Assembly (NCBI GenBank): GCA_017590115.1
Contig: JAGGNK010011114.1
Coordinates: 4,207,733 to 4,271,732, forward strand
Reading direction: 5' to 3'
DNA length: 64,000 nucleotides
Origin: Montifringilla adamsi
Taxonomy: Eukaryota > Chordata > Aves > Passeriformes > Passeridae
The notes under the pieces were generated by a model that saw only the letters and a program-made list of their open reading frames with translations, searched no databases and was not told the origin of the DNA. How positions within the stretch are numbered: position 1 is the first letter of the stretch; every line of letters starts with the position of its first letter. The position numbers and the translations under genes are program-made. Below are positions 12,101-22,000 of the stretch, piece after piece.

Positions 12101-12845
12101 TTCAACTGGCCCATGAATCTGCCTCCAAACTTAAGGAAATATCTGAATATTTAATTTGAAATATCTTTAAACTTTCCTTTTTTTTTTTTTCAACAGGCCT
12201 TATTTGGTCAAGGTATTCGCTGGTGATTATCCCTAAAAACTGGAGTCTGTTTGCTGTGAACTTCTTTGTTGGCTGTGCTGGTGCTTCCCAGCTTTTCCGA
12301 ATATGGAGGTATGCATTGCTAAGGGTACAAGTACAGCTAAGCATTAACCAGGAATTTATAAATGCTGCCAGCCTCTCTGTCAGTGCAACAGGCAAGAGGA
12401 ACTGAACCATTCATGAAACATTACAGAATGTTTTTGCTACATTGTTAGTTTTACAGTTAAGTCGGAGTGAATCTGTAAATATTTTCAGTCTAGCTAGAGC
12501 AGCATTGAATTGTGTCAGTTCCAGCTGGATCGGAGGGCTCTTAAGCAGAGCAGCATTTTTCAAAAAATGGTTTCTTGAAGGAAACTTTGGGAGTTTTCTG
12601 GCTTCAGTACTGGCCAGGAATGTAGCAAACTTAGCTAATTTAAAACTTCCAACAAGAATTAAGATATGCTATCCCAAGTTTCCACCCTCAAGTCCATTGT
12701 AATTTTAAACCTCCTCTGGTGAACAGATTGCTAGGAAAACACTGTTATTGTAACTGGTGTTCTATTCTATTCTTAGCCTGTGCTCTTTCTTTTTTATTCC
12801 TATAGGTATAATCAGGAGCTAAAAGCACAAAAGCAGGTGCAATAA
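6071..12845 (+). CDS. MPC2: MPC2, mitochondrial pyruvate carrier 2 (complete, 5 coding exons)
   Basis: MPC2 pairs with MPC1 in the inner mitochondrial membrane to import pyruvate. The coding exons are 6071-6176, 9481-9521, 11025-11109, 12197-12308 and 12806-12845. All four introns are GT-AG and the phases join without a break. They give 384 bases, or 127 residues plus stop, the same length as the human protein. Family landmarks are an amphipathic N-terminus ending FYNHPAG, then VFFWAPIMKWGLV, then GLADMARPAEKLST, and finally IPKNWSLFAVNFFVG with SQLFRIWRYNQELKA. The last residues (QKQVQ) differ from the human tail. The gene shares a divergent CpG promoter with DCAF6 and converges with MPZL1. 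The identification is secure; the exact UTR ends are not. Confidence 0.97.
6555..6675 (-). mobile_element. CR1 LINE fragment
   Basis: The reverse complement of a CR1 3' body: the words AAGATCGTCCAGTTCCA, GGGACACCTTCCACC and CAGAGCCCCATCCAGCCTGG match the 16.35-kb copy in this window. It is short and diverged. Confidence 0.75.
9481..9521 (+). CDS. MPC2: MPC2 coding exon 2
   Basis: This 41-base exon follows a pyrimidine-rich tract and CAG. It completes Gly36 and encodes residues 37-49 (PKTVFFWAPIMKW). It ends in phase 0 before GTAAGT. Confidence 0.97.
11025..11109 (+). CDS. MPC2: MPC2 coding exon 3
   Basis: The acceptor is a CTCTTTGCAG tract. The exon encodes residues 50-77, including GLADMARPAEKLST and AQSAVLMAT, plus the first base of Gly78. 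The donor is GTAAAG at 11110. Confidence 0.97.
11614..11800 (-). mobile_element. CR1 LINE fragment
   Basis: The fragment begins CTAGAATCATTTAGGTTGGA, the reverse complement of the classic CR1 tail. It continues through ATAGAATCCAACCATTAACC to CCAGGGATGGTG. It lies in MPC2 intron 3. Confidence 0.85.
12197..12308 (+). CDS. MPC2: MPC2 coding exon 4
   Basis: The exon follows a long T run and AACAG. It completes Gly78 and encodes residues 79-114, including the IPKNWSLFAVNFFVG membrane region and SQLFRIW. It ends two bases into Arg115, before GTATGC. Confidence 0.97.
12806..12845 (+). CDS. MPC2: MPC2 coding exon 5 and stop
   Basis: The exon completes Arg115 and encodes YNQELKAQKQVQ, followed by TAA at 12843-12845. 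The stop codon is itself part of an AATAAA hexamer at 12841-12846. Confidence 0.95.
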
Positions 12846-13014
12846 AGAGATGCTTAACCCAACAGGTCAAATCTAGCAACGCACAAACCCATCCCCATGG
12901 GACCTAGCTTCACTAATTTTAATGGTTTTTTTTCTCTGGGAAAATAAAAGAGGAAAATAAAGGAGACGAAATGTTTTCTAAGTGCAAATAACCAAGTATC
13001 TCCACACAAATAAA
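12841..13014 (+). terminator. MPC2: MPC2 poly(A) signals
   Basis: Four AATAAA hexamers lie at 12841-12846 (overlapping the stop codon), 12943-12948, 12956-12961 and 13009-13014. GT-rich sequence follows the last one (TTGTTTGTCTTGTATTGTC near 13040), which makes 13009-13014 the most likely main signal and gives a 3' UTR of roughly 190 bases. Confidence 0.75.
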
Positions 13015-13029
13015 GGGTAACCTTTTAAA

Positions 13030-14200
13030 AGAAGGCAGAATTGTTTGTCTTGTATTGTCTCCTTAGAGAAACTGGCTGGATTTTGCCTAAAAAGAATTGC
13101 TGAGCCTCACCTTATCTGACTCCACTGAACAGTGCTGAGAGTGACAGTACTGGTGACAGGCAGAGCCTCAGACTGAAGTGATCTTCCTGTCACTGTCAGA
13201 AAACCACCTGGATGGGGGTTTGCCATATTTCAGTAACCAACAGTAGCATTTACATTTCATTTCCTGATGTTCTTCCTTCCCCAGTAGCATAAGGATATTT
13301 GTTCCAGCTTCAGCTTCATTTGTTCCCCAGCTACCACTGTCCTGAAAAAAACAAATGTGCCACTGGTGTTTTAGCTTCCTTCACAACTCCAGGCAGAAGA
13401 TGGGGGTGTTGAAGCACCAGACTTAGACTCAGGAATTCACATGCAGGGGAAAAGATAACTGAGGCAAGGTAGGTTCTGATGAGTCTGTCAGCTCCCCCTT
13501 TTCAAAGGCTGTCCCACCATGAAGTCAGTTCTCTGTTCTGTCACAATTCCACTTGCATGTCTTGGTCCTTGGTCCCAGGGTCTCAAGTGGCAAGTTCTCC
13601 AGCTGTGTTGGTCACCAAGTGGACACAGTGACTGAAGAAGAATACTGCTAGGAAGAGAGGTGGTGTATTCCAGTCCCCCTCCCTTCCCAGTCCCCAACCA
13701 GGTAAGACTCATCCAGCAAACCAGTAATGGGAAAAAAAAAAAGTGTATTAAAATATTCACAAGATTACAATAGAAAACATTAAAGTCCATTCAAGAAAAA
13801 ATATCCAAGATAACTGTTTCCAGATGAGTCTGTAAAAGCAAAAGCACTAACAGTTGGTACACTGGCTCTTCATGTAATCAGGCCATGCAATGCATATCTA
13901 GCTCCCTCACACAGATTATACACCTGTCTTACAGGTGTTTGTTGTCTTGCACACCTCCAGGACAGAGGTTTATAAAATAAAAGTACCCAGTCTATGTTTT
14001 CAATTACATTTACCACATAAGAACAGTTGGCATGGCAGGGAGACAGAAAACATTGCACAGCACACTGATCTCCAAAGGCATTGAAATTATATTTTAGAGT
14101 GCAAAAATACCTGTAAATGAAAAGGCTTATTAGCTTTAGGGCAGTGAAGAGAAGGGAAAGAGAAACCTAAAGAAGAGAATAATTGCTGAGCCTTGTTAAT
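13030..14200. other. Convergent intergenic gap MPC2 / MPZL1
   Basis: This stretch lies between the last MPC2 poly(A) signal and the most distal likely MPZL1 poly(A) signal. I see no exons, no clear retroposon end and no RNA gene in it. In human the ADCY10 gene separates these two neighbours, and nothing resembling it is visible here. Confidence 0.6.
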
Positions 14201-15821
14201 ATGATTTTGTAATCTCCCATATAAAAATGTTACACTGCAGAGGTGTGGCCATAGCCCAGAAGTCCCACCCACCTTCTCTCTTGGTAGTTTTATTGAGGAA
14301 ATATTTCCATCACCTATGATGCAATAAGAACTTTTTGTATTTGAGGTCCTTGGCAGATACTCTAATAGTGTAGAATTCCAAGACAAGATTCCAATACGGA
14401 GTGAAGGTGTTCTGGTCACAAATCAAAAACACCATACCTGACCTCAGTGAATCCACTCTAAGGCAATGCAGCTTTTAAGTTGCATGCACACCTCTACTGC
14501 AGTTACAAGACAGATGGTTACCTAGACAATTCTCACAGCTTTCAAAAGTTTAAAAACCTAATTACAGCTCTTCTAGTCACAAACTGAAATACCACTAAAG
14601 CTTTGAGAGAAAACAAAACCCTCCAGGTCTCCAGTTATAAATGACACATCAGGCAAAGAGTTGCAGGGACACATCTGCCCCACTGTAAAGGCTCTTAATG
14701 CTAACATTTTGTGAACATGGTGAGCATCTTCCTCACAAAACAACTGCTGAAGTCAAAAGGGGCCATGGAAACCTGATGGACTGAGTACACTACCAATTTA
14801 CTTAGCTTGATACCTTATTCGTAGTCCTCTTGAAATTCATTTACGGTAATCAAAAATAAGGAAGATTTTAGACTGATCCCAGTTTTGTTTGCATGATGAA
14901 TAAGTGAGAATTTATTGCAAGTCCTTCATCACACAGGCCCTACCAGGTCCACCATCCAGGATCAATGACCCCCCTTTATTGTTTTAGTCACTGGCTACTG
15001 CCTCAAGAGAGGTGCCTGCTCCTCCTCTGGGCTGCTGCAAGCCTGGCACGCAGCCCTTGTTTTGAAAATAGGTGATCCTAAAAAAGAGCTGGCAGCAGTG
15101 CTACAACAGGACAAGGACAACACCCTTTGTGTTCCTCAAAGTCCAAGCTGTTCTTTTCCTGCTGCAAGGAACACCATCAGAGAATTAAGAGAACAGCAGC
15201 AGCAGAGCAATCAGAGTTAAACTTCTGGTCACCAGAACATCAGGATATGATGATCTTGTCTGACTTAAATCTCTGCTTGCTCTACCCATCAAGGAAGATA
15301 AGTCCTCTGTCTCCTGAGACTTTACTAAGTAAGCCAACTCAGCATCAGTCCCTTTCATCAGCACAGGTTATCACATCATTAAACCATCTCAGATAACCTG
15401 AGGAACAGAAAGTTCACAAGTGTTGTCTCACAATGCTAAAGTTTTTTTGACTTCAGCATGAATACATTACTTAATAATTATATTGCTCACTTTTCCATGA
15501 CAAAAAAAAAAAAACCAAAAAAAACCAAAAACAAACAAAAAAAACCCCACAACAACAACCCCAGAAAACCAGCCTTGGCACTGGAGTGGGATTCAGACAG
15601 ATTTCTGCCATTCCAGGGGGAAGACTTTTGTTTCTTTTTAAAAGGATGTTTAGTGTTTTTTAAAAATACTTCCAAGTTCATTCTGCCTTCATAAAGAGGA
15701 CCCAAGAAGCCTTGCAGGGAGCCTCCTCAGTCTAGGCATTATTAACATACCTGTAGCTAGACAAAAGCCATGCAAGGAGATGTCTCCTTAAGTCAGTTAA
15801 AATCAGCCAGACCAGTGTGTC

Positions 15822-15897
15822 CCCTAAAGTTAGCACCAGATCAGTCCTAAAGTTAGCACCGGATTCGTGTGCTTCCTAAAGTTAGCACCACATCAGA
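15822..15897. repeat. Three-copy tandem CCTAAAGTTAGCACC repeat
   Basis: The word CCTAAAGTTAGCACC occurs three times (about 15824, 15847 and 15876), each followed by a variant of GATCAG. The spacings are about 23 and 29 bases. It lies in the likely MPZL1 3' UTR. Confidence 0.85.
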
Positions 15898-16212
15898 ATT
15901 GTGCTCAGATTCTCCAGTACATTCCAGCAGGAAAAGAAGCATTAGTAGCAGACTTCAGAGGCAAGGCCAGCCCCATCTTCTCATAGCAGCAAGTTTCTGA
16001 TCGCCACATTCACCACAGTTCTCCTTCTTACTCAAAAATGTTGGGGGAGCAAGACGGTGATGCGCAGGGATGAACACAGGCAGATCAAAATCAAGTTTCT
16101 CCATCAACCACATCCAAAGCATTAGTGTTTTATTAAGTGTAAAATAAATGTTGGGAAGTAAAGCCTGATAAGGAAAGCAGCAGCAGCAGGATTCCTCCTG
16201 ATCTTAATCATA

Positions 16213-16585
16213 ATTTGTACTGGGTTGGAAGGGACCCATCAGGGTCATCGAGTCCAACTCCTGGCCCTGGGCAGGACACCGCAGGAGTCACACCACGTGC
16301 CTGAGAGCAGTGTATTCTTCACAGAATTCTTCTTGAGAAGATCCTATAGAACCACAGAATTACAGACTGGACTGGGTTGGGAAGGACCTTAAAGATCAAC
16401 TGCTTCCAACCCCATGCCATGGGCAGGGACACCTTCCATCAGACCAGGCTGCTCAGAGCCCCATCCAACTGGACCCTGAACACTTCCAGGGATGGGGCAT
16501 CCACAGCTTCTCTGGGCAACCTGTGCCAGGGCCTCACCATCTTCTGAGTAAAGAATTTCCTGACTACAGTCACCAACATCAGCAC
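16213..16585 (-). mobile_element. Two adjacent CR1 fragments
   Basis: The first piece (about 16213-16325) contains GGGTTGGAAGGGACCCATCA. The second (about 16350-16585) contains GGGTTGGGAAGGACCTTAAA and then CAGAGCCCCATCCAACTGGA and GGCAACCTGTGCCAGGGCCT. Both are in reverse orientation and lie in the likely MPZL1 3' UTR. Confidence 0.88.
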
Positions 16586-17377
16586 TGCAGCAACCAAGGC
16601 AGTGGATCTTATCAACAGATGGCAGCTTGAGTGGACAAACTACCCCTGAGAGTTTCTGGGTTGAGTAGCTCCCACTCCATCAGCTGCCAGCACTGGGTAC
16701 AATCACCAAAGCCCTTCATGTAGGAGTCTTGCTAAAAAAACCCTGCTTAATCCATGAAGTAGAAGATATTTAAAGGTCTCCTGTAAAGAAGAAATTTGTC
16801 CATTTTTCATCTTGTATGTGTTATTGCCAAAAAATAAAATGTTAAAATATTTACAGAGTTGCTAGTTAGCCACAGCTTGGTGTCTCAGTTCCCTACAAGG
16901 CTTGGCAAATACCTGAAAACTGATGCTTTAAAACTGAAACATGTCCTTTTTTTGATACCAGCCAAGACTTGGAAGAAGAATTACACAAATTCAGATATTG
17001 CAGGATTAGCAACTGACATATGGCAGAATAAATTAATCCATGGTTTCCTTCTGAGCCCCAGTTTTAAGAAGCTGGTTCTGAATTTGAGGACAATGTCCTA
17101 AGACCTACCCAGTGCATGTATACAAAAATAAAGCTGTTGTTTGCTAATAAAGGCAGCTGTTGTCAGGAAACCAGAGAAGTCTGATCCTGATGAAAGAATA
17201 TAGTGTTGGCATGCCTAATTTTCTTGGGGAAAAAAACTCCAATGTACACAAAATAGTTATTAAAATTGCACTGTCATAATTAAAGGATTATCTAATGTGG
17301 TTGTAAAAGGGTCTGCCATGGGCCTGTAACTATTTTTCGTGTGCTTGGTGTTAAGAGTCAAATGTGGGCTTGAGGTT

Positions 17378-17545
17378 TTTTGGAGCAGGTTGCCCAGAGA
17401 TGCTGTAGAGGTCCCACCTGTGGAGATGCTCAAAACTGGGCACAGGGCTGGGCAGCCTCCTCTGGCTGACCCTGCTGGAGGAAGACTGGATGATCTCCAG
17501 AGGTCCCTCCAACCTCAACCATTCTGGGACTGATTCTGAAACAGA
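17378..17545 (+). mobile_element. CR1 LINE fragment
   Basis: This is a forward-strand CR1 3' end with GGTTGCCCAGAGATGCTGT, TGGAGATGCTCAAAACTGGG and a final GGTCCCTCCAACCTCAACCA. Unlike the other copies in the MPZL1 3' region, it is antisense to MPZL1. Confidence 0.88.
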
Positions 17546-18961
17546 CTGAACTAGGAAATGGGTAAGAATCAGAGAAAAGGGGTTACCATAGACTAAACTG
17601 AAGATTATTTGCTGCCAAAAATAACCCAACCCAAAATAAAACCACCACATCGGGATGTACAAAACAGAAATCTTTCTTCTATATGCCACTTTGAGAAGAT
17701 CTCTGCTGGAAGGCCACTTCTAGTTTTGAGCACCAGATTTCAGGATACAATGGGTCAGCAAAAGATATCCTCATCAGCAGAGATCCTTAATAATCTAGGA
17801 GGAATTTTACCTAGAAACAAGACACTGGATGACTGCATTCAAGCAGCAGACTTGCAGAGATGAAGGTAATAAACTGCCCATCTGCATCTTCTGTGCAAAT
17901 ATTGGTCACACAAAAAAAAAGACACATCAAAAAACCCAAAGAGCCCTAGATTTCCTCCAGAAGTTGTTCAGCCTCCACTACAGGCTTTTGAGAACAGATA
18001 AAGCACCTCCACGGAGGTGACAGTGGCATAATGGAGCCATGGGAGAGAGGTATAGGAGTACTACAGCTTCCAGATCCCTTGGAGCCCTTTTTAATGCTTG
18101 CATGAAATGACAGAGCTTTGAGGAAGAAATATTTCACTGAAAGGTTCAACAGAGTCTGAGGTAACCATCTACAGCTACAGCTTCCTATGCCTTTAATTAA
18201 CTATCTCCTTCGTTTTCACAGGTAAACTACCATTTCACAAAATTCATTAGATCAACACTATCCCTGCCCCTTAAAGGACAGCTTGAATAGCTGGGCTCAT
18301 CGAGAAGTAAACAGTTTTGTGACCCATGTTACACAGGTCAGGTAGGTCTAAAGCTTTCCTTCACTCACACTGCTAAGACATACATTTCTGATAGCTAGGA
18401 GTCACAATTTGGCTTACAAAACCAAGTGAGAGGGTCCAGTTTACATGAGAAGGCAACCTGTACTGAAAATCTGACCAAGGAAAGATAAATACCCTGTATA
18501 CATAAAGAATTCTGAATATAAAGAAAATGTCTTCTTTATAGTTGCCTCACCAAAAGAAATTAGGCCCTATAAGCAAAGAAAAAAAATCTCCAGGTCAATC
18601 TAGAATCTTCAGGCATCTTCCAGTTTCTCCATTAATAATCAAGATAAAAATATTTTAAAATTGTGATGCGAGTTTTCACTTCCTCTCTCGTCACACAAGA
18701 TACAAATAAAATAAAAAAAAAAAGAAAGAATATTGGCAATTTATAAGCAAAATTCTTACCGCATTTCAACATGCAACATTGGTCTCACTTCTGTACGATT
18801 AAATAGACTATTTACACACAATACATATATATCTCTCCCTCTGTATGCACATGCATTGGTCCTAGCCTAGGCATCAAAGGCCACATGTGAGTTCTCTGGG
18901 TCAAATCTTGCTCAAGCAATTCCAGTCTGAACGTGTGTTGTCCTTTGGATAGCTGAGGATC

Positions 18962-19063
18962 TCAGTTCTTCCGAATGTCGGCGTAGACCACAGACTCTGA
19001 CTTGTTGATCTTGTCGCTGTGCTGTCCCCCGGAGTGATCTAACTGCGCGTAAATGACTGGGCC
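18962..19063 (-). CDS. MPZL1: MPZL1 coding exon 6 (ITIM exon) and stop
   Basis: The exon follows GTCCGCAG. It encodes 33 residues with both immunoreceptor tyrosine-based inhibitory motifs, VIYAQL and VVYADI, and ends DIRKN with TGA at 18964-18962. Isoforms that omit this exon are known in human and lack SHP2 binding. Confidence 0.97.
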   Translation of the reverse strand, partial: GPVIYAQLDHSGGQHSDKINKSESVVYADIRKN

Positions 19064-22000
19064 CTGCGGACACAAGGAACAGGCACGGTCAGGATTTTTC
19101 ACAACAGGCCACGCTGCCCCTCACTTCCATGGGGGCTGCAGCAAGATGAAAGCTAAAGCAAGACCACAGAGCTTTTATGACTGCGAACGGCACTTGGAAG
19201 CAGGTGGAATGAACCCTCAGCTGCACGTGAGCTCTAGTCTGCCACCTTTCTCCTCTCAGGAGCATGCCAAACAGCACCCGTGCCTCCCTCCAAACCTGCC
19301 TGCTGCCACAGAAAGCAAAATCTAGGATCCCTTGCTCTGAAAAGCAGCAGTTCTTGTGTGCTATGCAGCAAAGACACGTGGCTTAGACAGATGCATGCCA
19401 GATTTAATATTGTTCAAGAGGAACTGTCCTAGAGGTTACCAGTAAACAGCAGAGTGTACTTCCCAAACTGCTACTCGGGTCCTGTAAATCCCAGCACGGC
19501 TGTGCCACTTGGATAACGAAGCTGCAGCCACCCTGTGACTCAAGTCACTGCCCAAGCCAGAGATGGGGCCAAGACTTACACAGCAGTGAGCCAGAAATGC
19601 TAAAATGTTGCAGCAATACAGAATTCTTACCTGACCTCCGGGCCAGCCCCGGCAGCAGCAGCTCACAGACACCTTGGGCAGGCATGGCCTCACACCTTCA
19701 TGACATTTGCTGGGTGCAGGGGAAGACATCACAGCCCTGTCTTTCAGCTGAACGTGTGAACACTTCCTTAAACACTACACCCTTTAAAACATAGCCCAGG
19801 GAAAGCCAACTGCAGCTACTGAGGACTGGACTGCAACCTCCATGGAGCAGAGGGCCAGCAAGACAGGTGGGACCTTGATGGCAAGAGAGCTGCAGCTCCC
19901 ATGCTGAACTGAGACAAGCACAGGGCTGCCACCACACACCCCATGCAGGAGGCAAAGGGACTGTCTTATCTGGGGATGAGTGGGGGGGAATTACAAAGAG
20001 AGAGCTTTTAGTTTGGTTGTAGCTTTTTCAGCAGTTTTTCCTTCAAAACCTTTCATCCATTTAACTGTTCTGGTGTCCCTTATGTCCCAGGAGCAAGAAG
20101 CCTTCACTGGCACTCCTCTACCCCCTTCTTGCTAGTACTTTTGGAATCTTAAGAAATTAGAAAACATTTGTATAGACTTGACAGAAATTTTTCCATTTAT
20201 TTTCCAAAGCAATTATGAGCCAGAGATGAAAACAGACCTTCTGTACAGAAAATTAAGCCCTCGAGGGACCATAGATACCTTCCTGCACAGCTGTCTTCCC
20301 CCCAGTACAGTGACAAAGCTCACACCTGATAAATACCTTGTTCTCTTTGAGAAGAAATTTAAATCCACATTTTATTCCTTCTGGATAAAGTATTTCCAAA
20401 GTATTTCCAAAGTAATAAAGAACAGAGGAAGAAGACTGACTGAAGGGTGAAAACTTGCAAGTAGGTATAAAACCCTGAATATAAACAACATACTGAGAAA
20501 ATGGAAAAAAAAGGACACTGATGTCCTAGAAAACCCTGGATTTCAAATCTTATTATAGCCACTTTAAAAAAAAACTTCTCTGCTACTTGCTTTCATGTTG
20601 TTCTGGTCTCCAACACTGTATTGAGAATAATAATTCCAAAAAGATCACAGTGTCTATATAAACTTCAAGGCAAAGTAACCCTGAAGCTTAATTGCAAGCA
20701 GTTTTGGAAAACTCATCTGCCTGAGGCCAGAGGTCAAGGGTATGATAAATTCAGCTTGAGAGCATTATCAGTTTAAAAAAATGTATAAATAATAAATCTA
20801 ACTGCAGAAAGTATTCACTGTGACATTCCAAATTTTGTTCAAGTAATTCTGATGGGTCAATTGTCTACCAGTGGAGTTCACTCAGTATCAGTTACCACTG
20901 TATTGGATTTTTGCCAGTTTAAATATAGTCACTGTGCTGCAAGCAGCATGTTAGTGGTGTGGAGAGACTGACTGCTGTGATCAGCTGATCCAAACCCAGC
21001 TATCACTGTCTCAATGTGTTCACTGTCAGTCACCTAAAAAAAGTGGTAGATAGCCAAAACAGAGAAAAGGAGGGACCAGGGATTTATTACAGCGTTCATC
21101 TATTTGATTTGCTGTCAATTGATTCTCTAGCTGACTATAAGCGTCACCTGGGTAATTTTAAAAATTCTCTAAACAATTCAGAACTTTCATCTAATCCCAA
21201 GTAAGCTCATCCTGACTCTTCAGAACCAGAAGACAGACCAGCACTGCTATATAAAACCAGCATTTCCTGAAGCCTTGCAATTTTTCCATTCGGAATTGAA
21301 GGGAAAAGAGCAGCAGGTGTACCTGCTAAGGGTTTGTCAGCAGAATCATTAATTTCAAATTACAAAAAAGAAAAAGGAATTACGATGTTAGACCACCACG
21401 GTCCAACAGGAGTCTACAGAATTTTCAAATTTCTCAGATTCTGAATGATTTTGCAACTACCACACATTCAGGCACAGGTAAAGTTATCTGAAATTTCAAT
21501 CAAGATTCTTGGCATTACACACTGCTCCTTCTCAGGGTCCTGGGATCCAAACAAGGACATCCATGTGAGAAATCCATGTAGTTCTTGCCTGCACTGTAAA
21601 TCATTTCTTACCCACACAAATAACAGTCCTGGTGGAACAGCAGTTACTAGAGAATGATGGCACAGACAAGAACCACCACAGACAAATCTGACAGGACAGA
21701 ACAAACCTGCTGAGAAGGAGGGCACAGTGAAACAAGCAGAGCTGATTTAAGCAGCTGAACACTCACAGTATCAGATATGCAAACTCCAGAAAACAAGGTC
21801 CACACCTGAGTAACTTGCCCTCAAAAGATAAAGGAAGTGCAGTCTCAGTGCACTTTCAGCTGAGATGTGATGCAGACAAATACTCCACCACAGATTCTTG
21901 AACTGATACATAAATTAAAAAATGAATAAACTTCATTTAATTAATTTAAATGCCACTCTAAGAGCGAACACCTCTGTTACTGTTTCTAACTTGCAGGGGC

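Larger units (their letters stand above)
6177..12805 (+). other. MPC2: MPC2 introns 1-4
   Basis: Intron 1 (6177-9480) carries a CR1 fragment near 6555-6675 and is otherwise unremarkable AT-rich sequence. Introns 2 (9522-11024) and 4 (12309-12805) hold nothing I recognise. Intron 3 (11110-12196) carries another CR1 fragment near 11614-11800. No further coding exon is evident on either strand. Confidence 0.8.
14200..18961 (-). other. MPZL1: MPZL1 3' UTR region
   Basis: No coding sequence is recognisable between the MPZL1 stop and the MPC2 3' end. Minus-strand AATAAA hexamers occur at 16134-16129, 14980-14975, 14916-14911 and 14294-14289, so the 3' UTR could be about 2.8 to 4.7 kb long, comparable to the long human UTR. 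It includes CR1 fragments (16.2-16.6 and 17.38-17.55 kb), a three-copy tandem repeat near 15825-15895 and an A-rich tract near 15499-15570. The true end cannot be chosen from sequence alone. Confidence 0.6.

Noticed and set aside
15822..15897. CRISPR-like short array
   Set aside because: There are only three 15-base cores with uneven, non-unique spacers in a vertebrate UTR setting, so it is a local tandem duplication.
13030..18961. Possible ADCY10 exons
   Set aside because: No frame contains cyclase-like motifs or resembles what I recall of ADCY10. The stretch is UTR, CR1 and low-complexity sequence.
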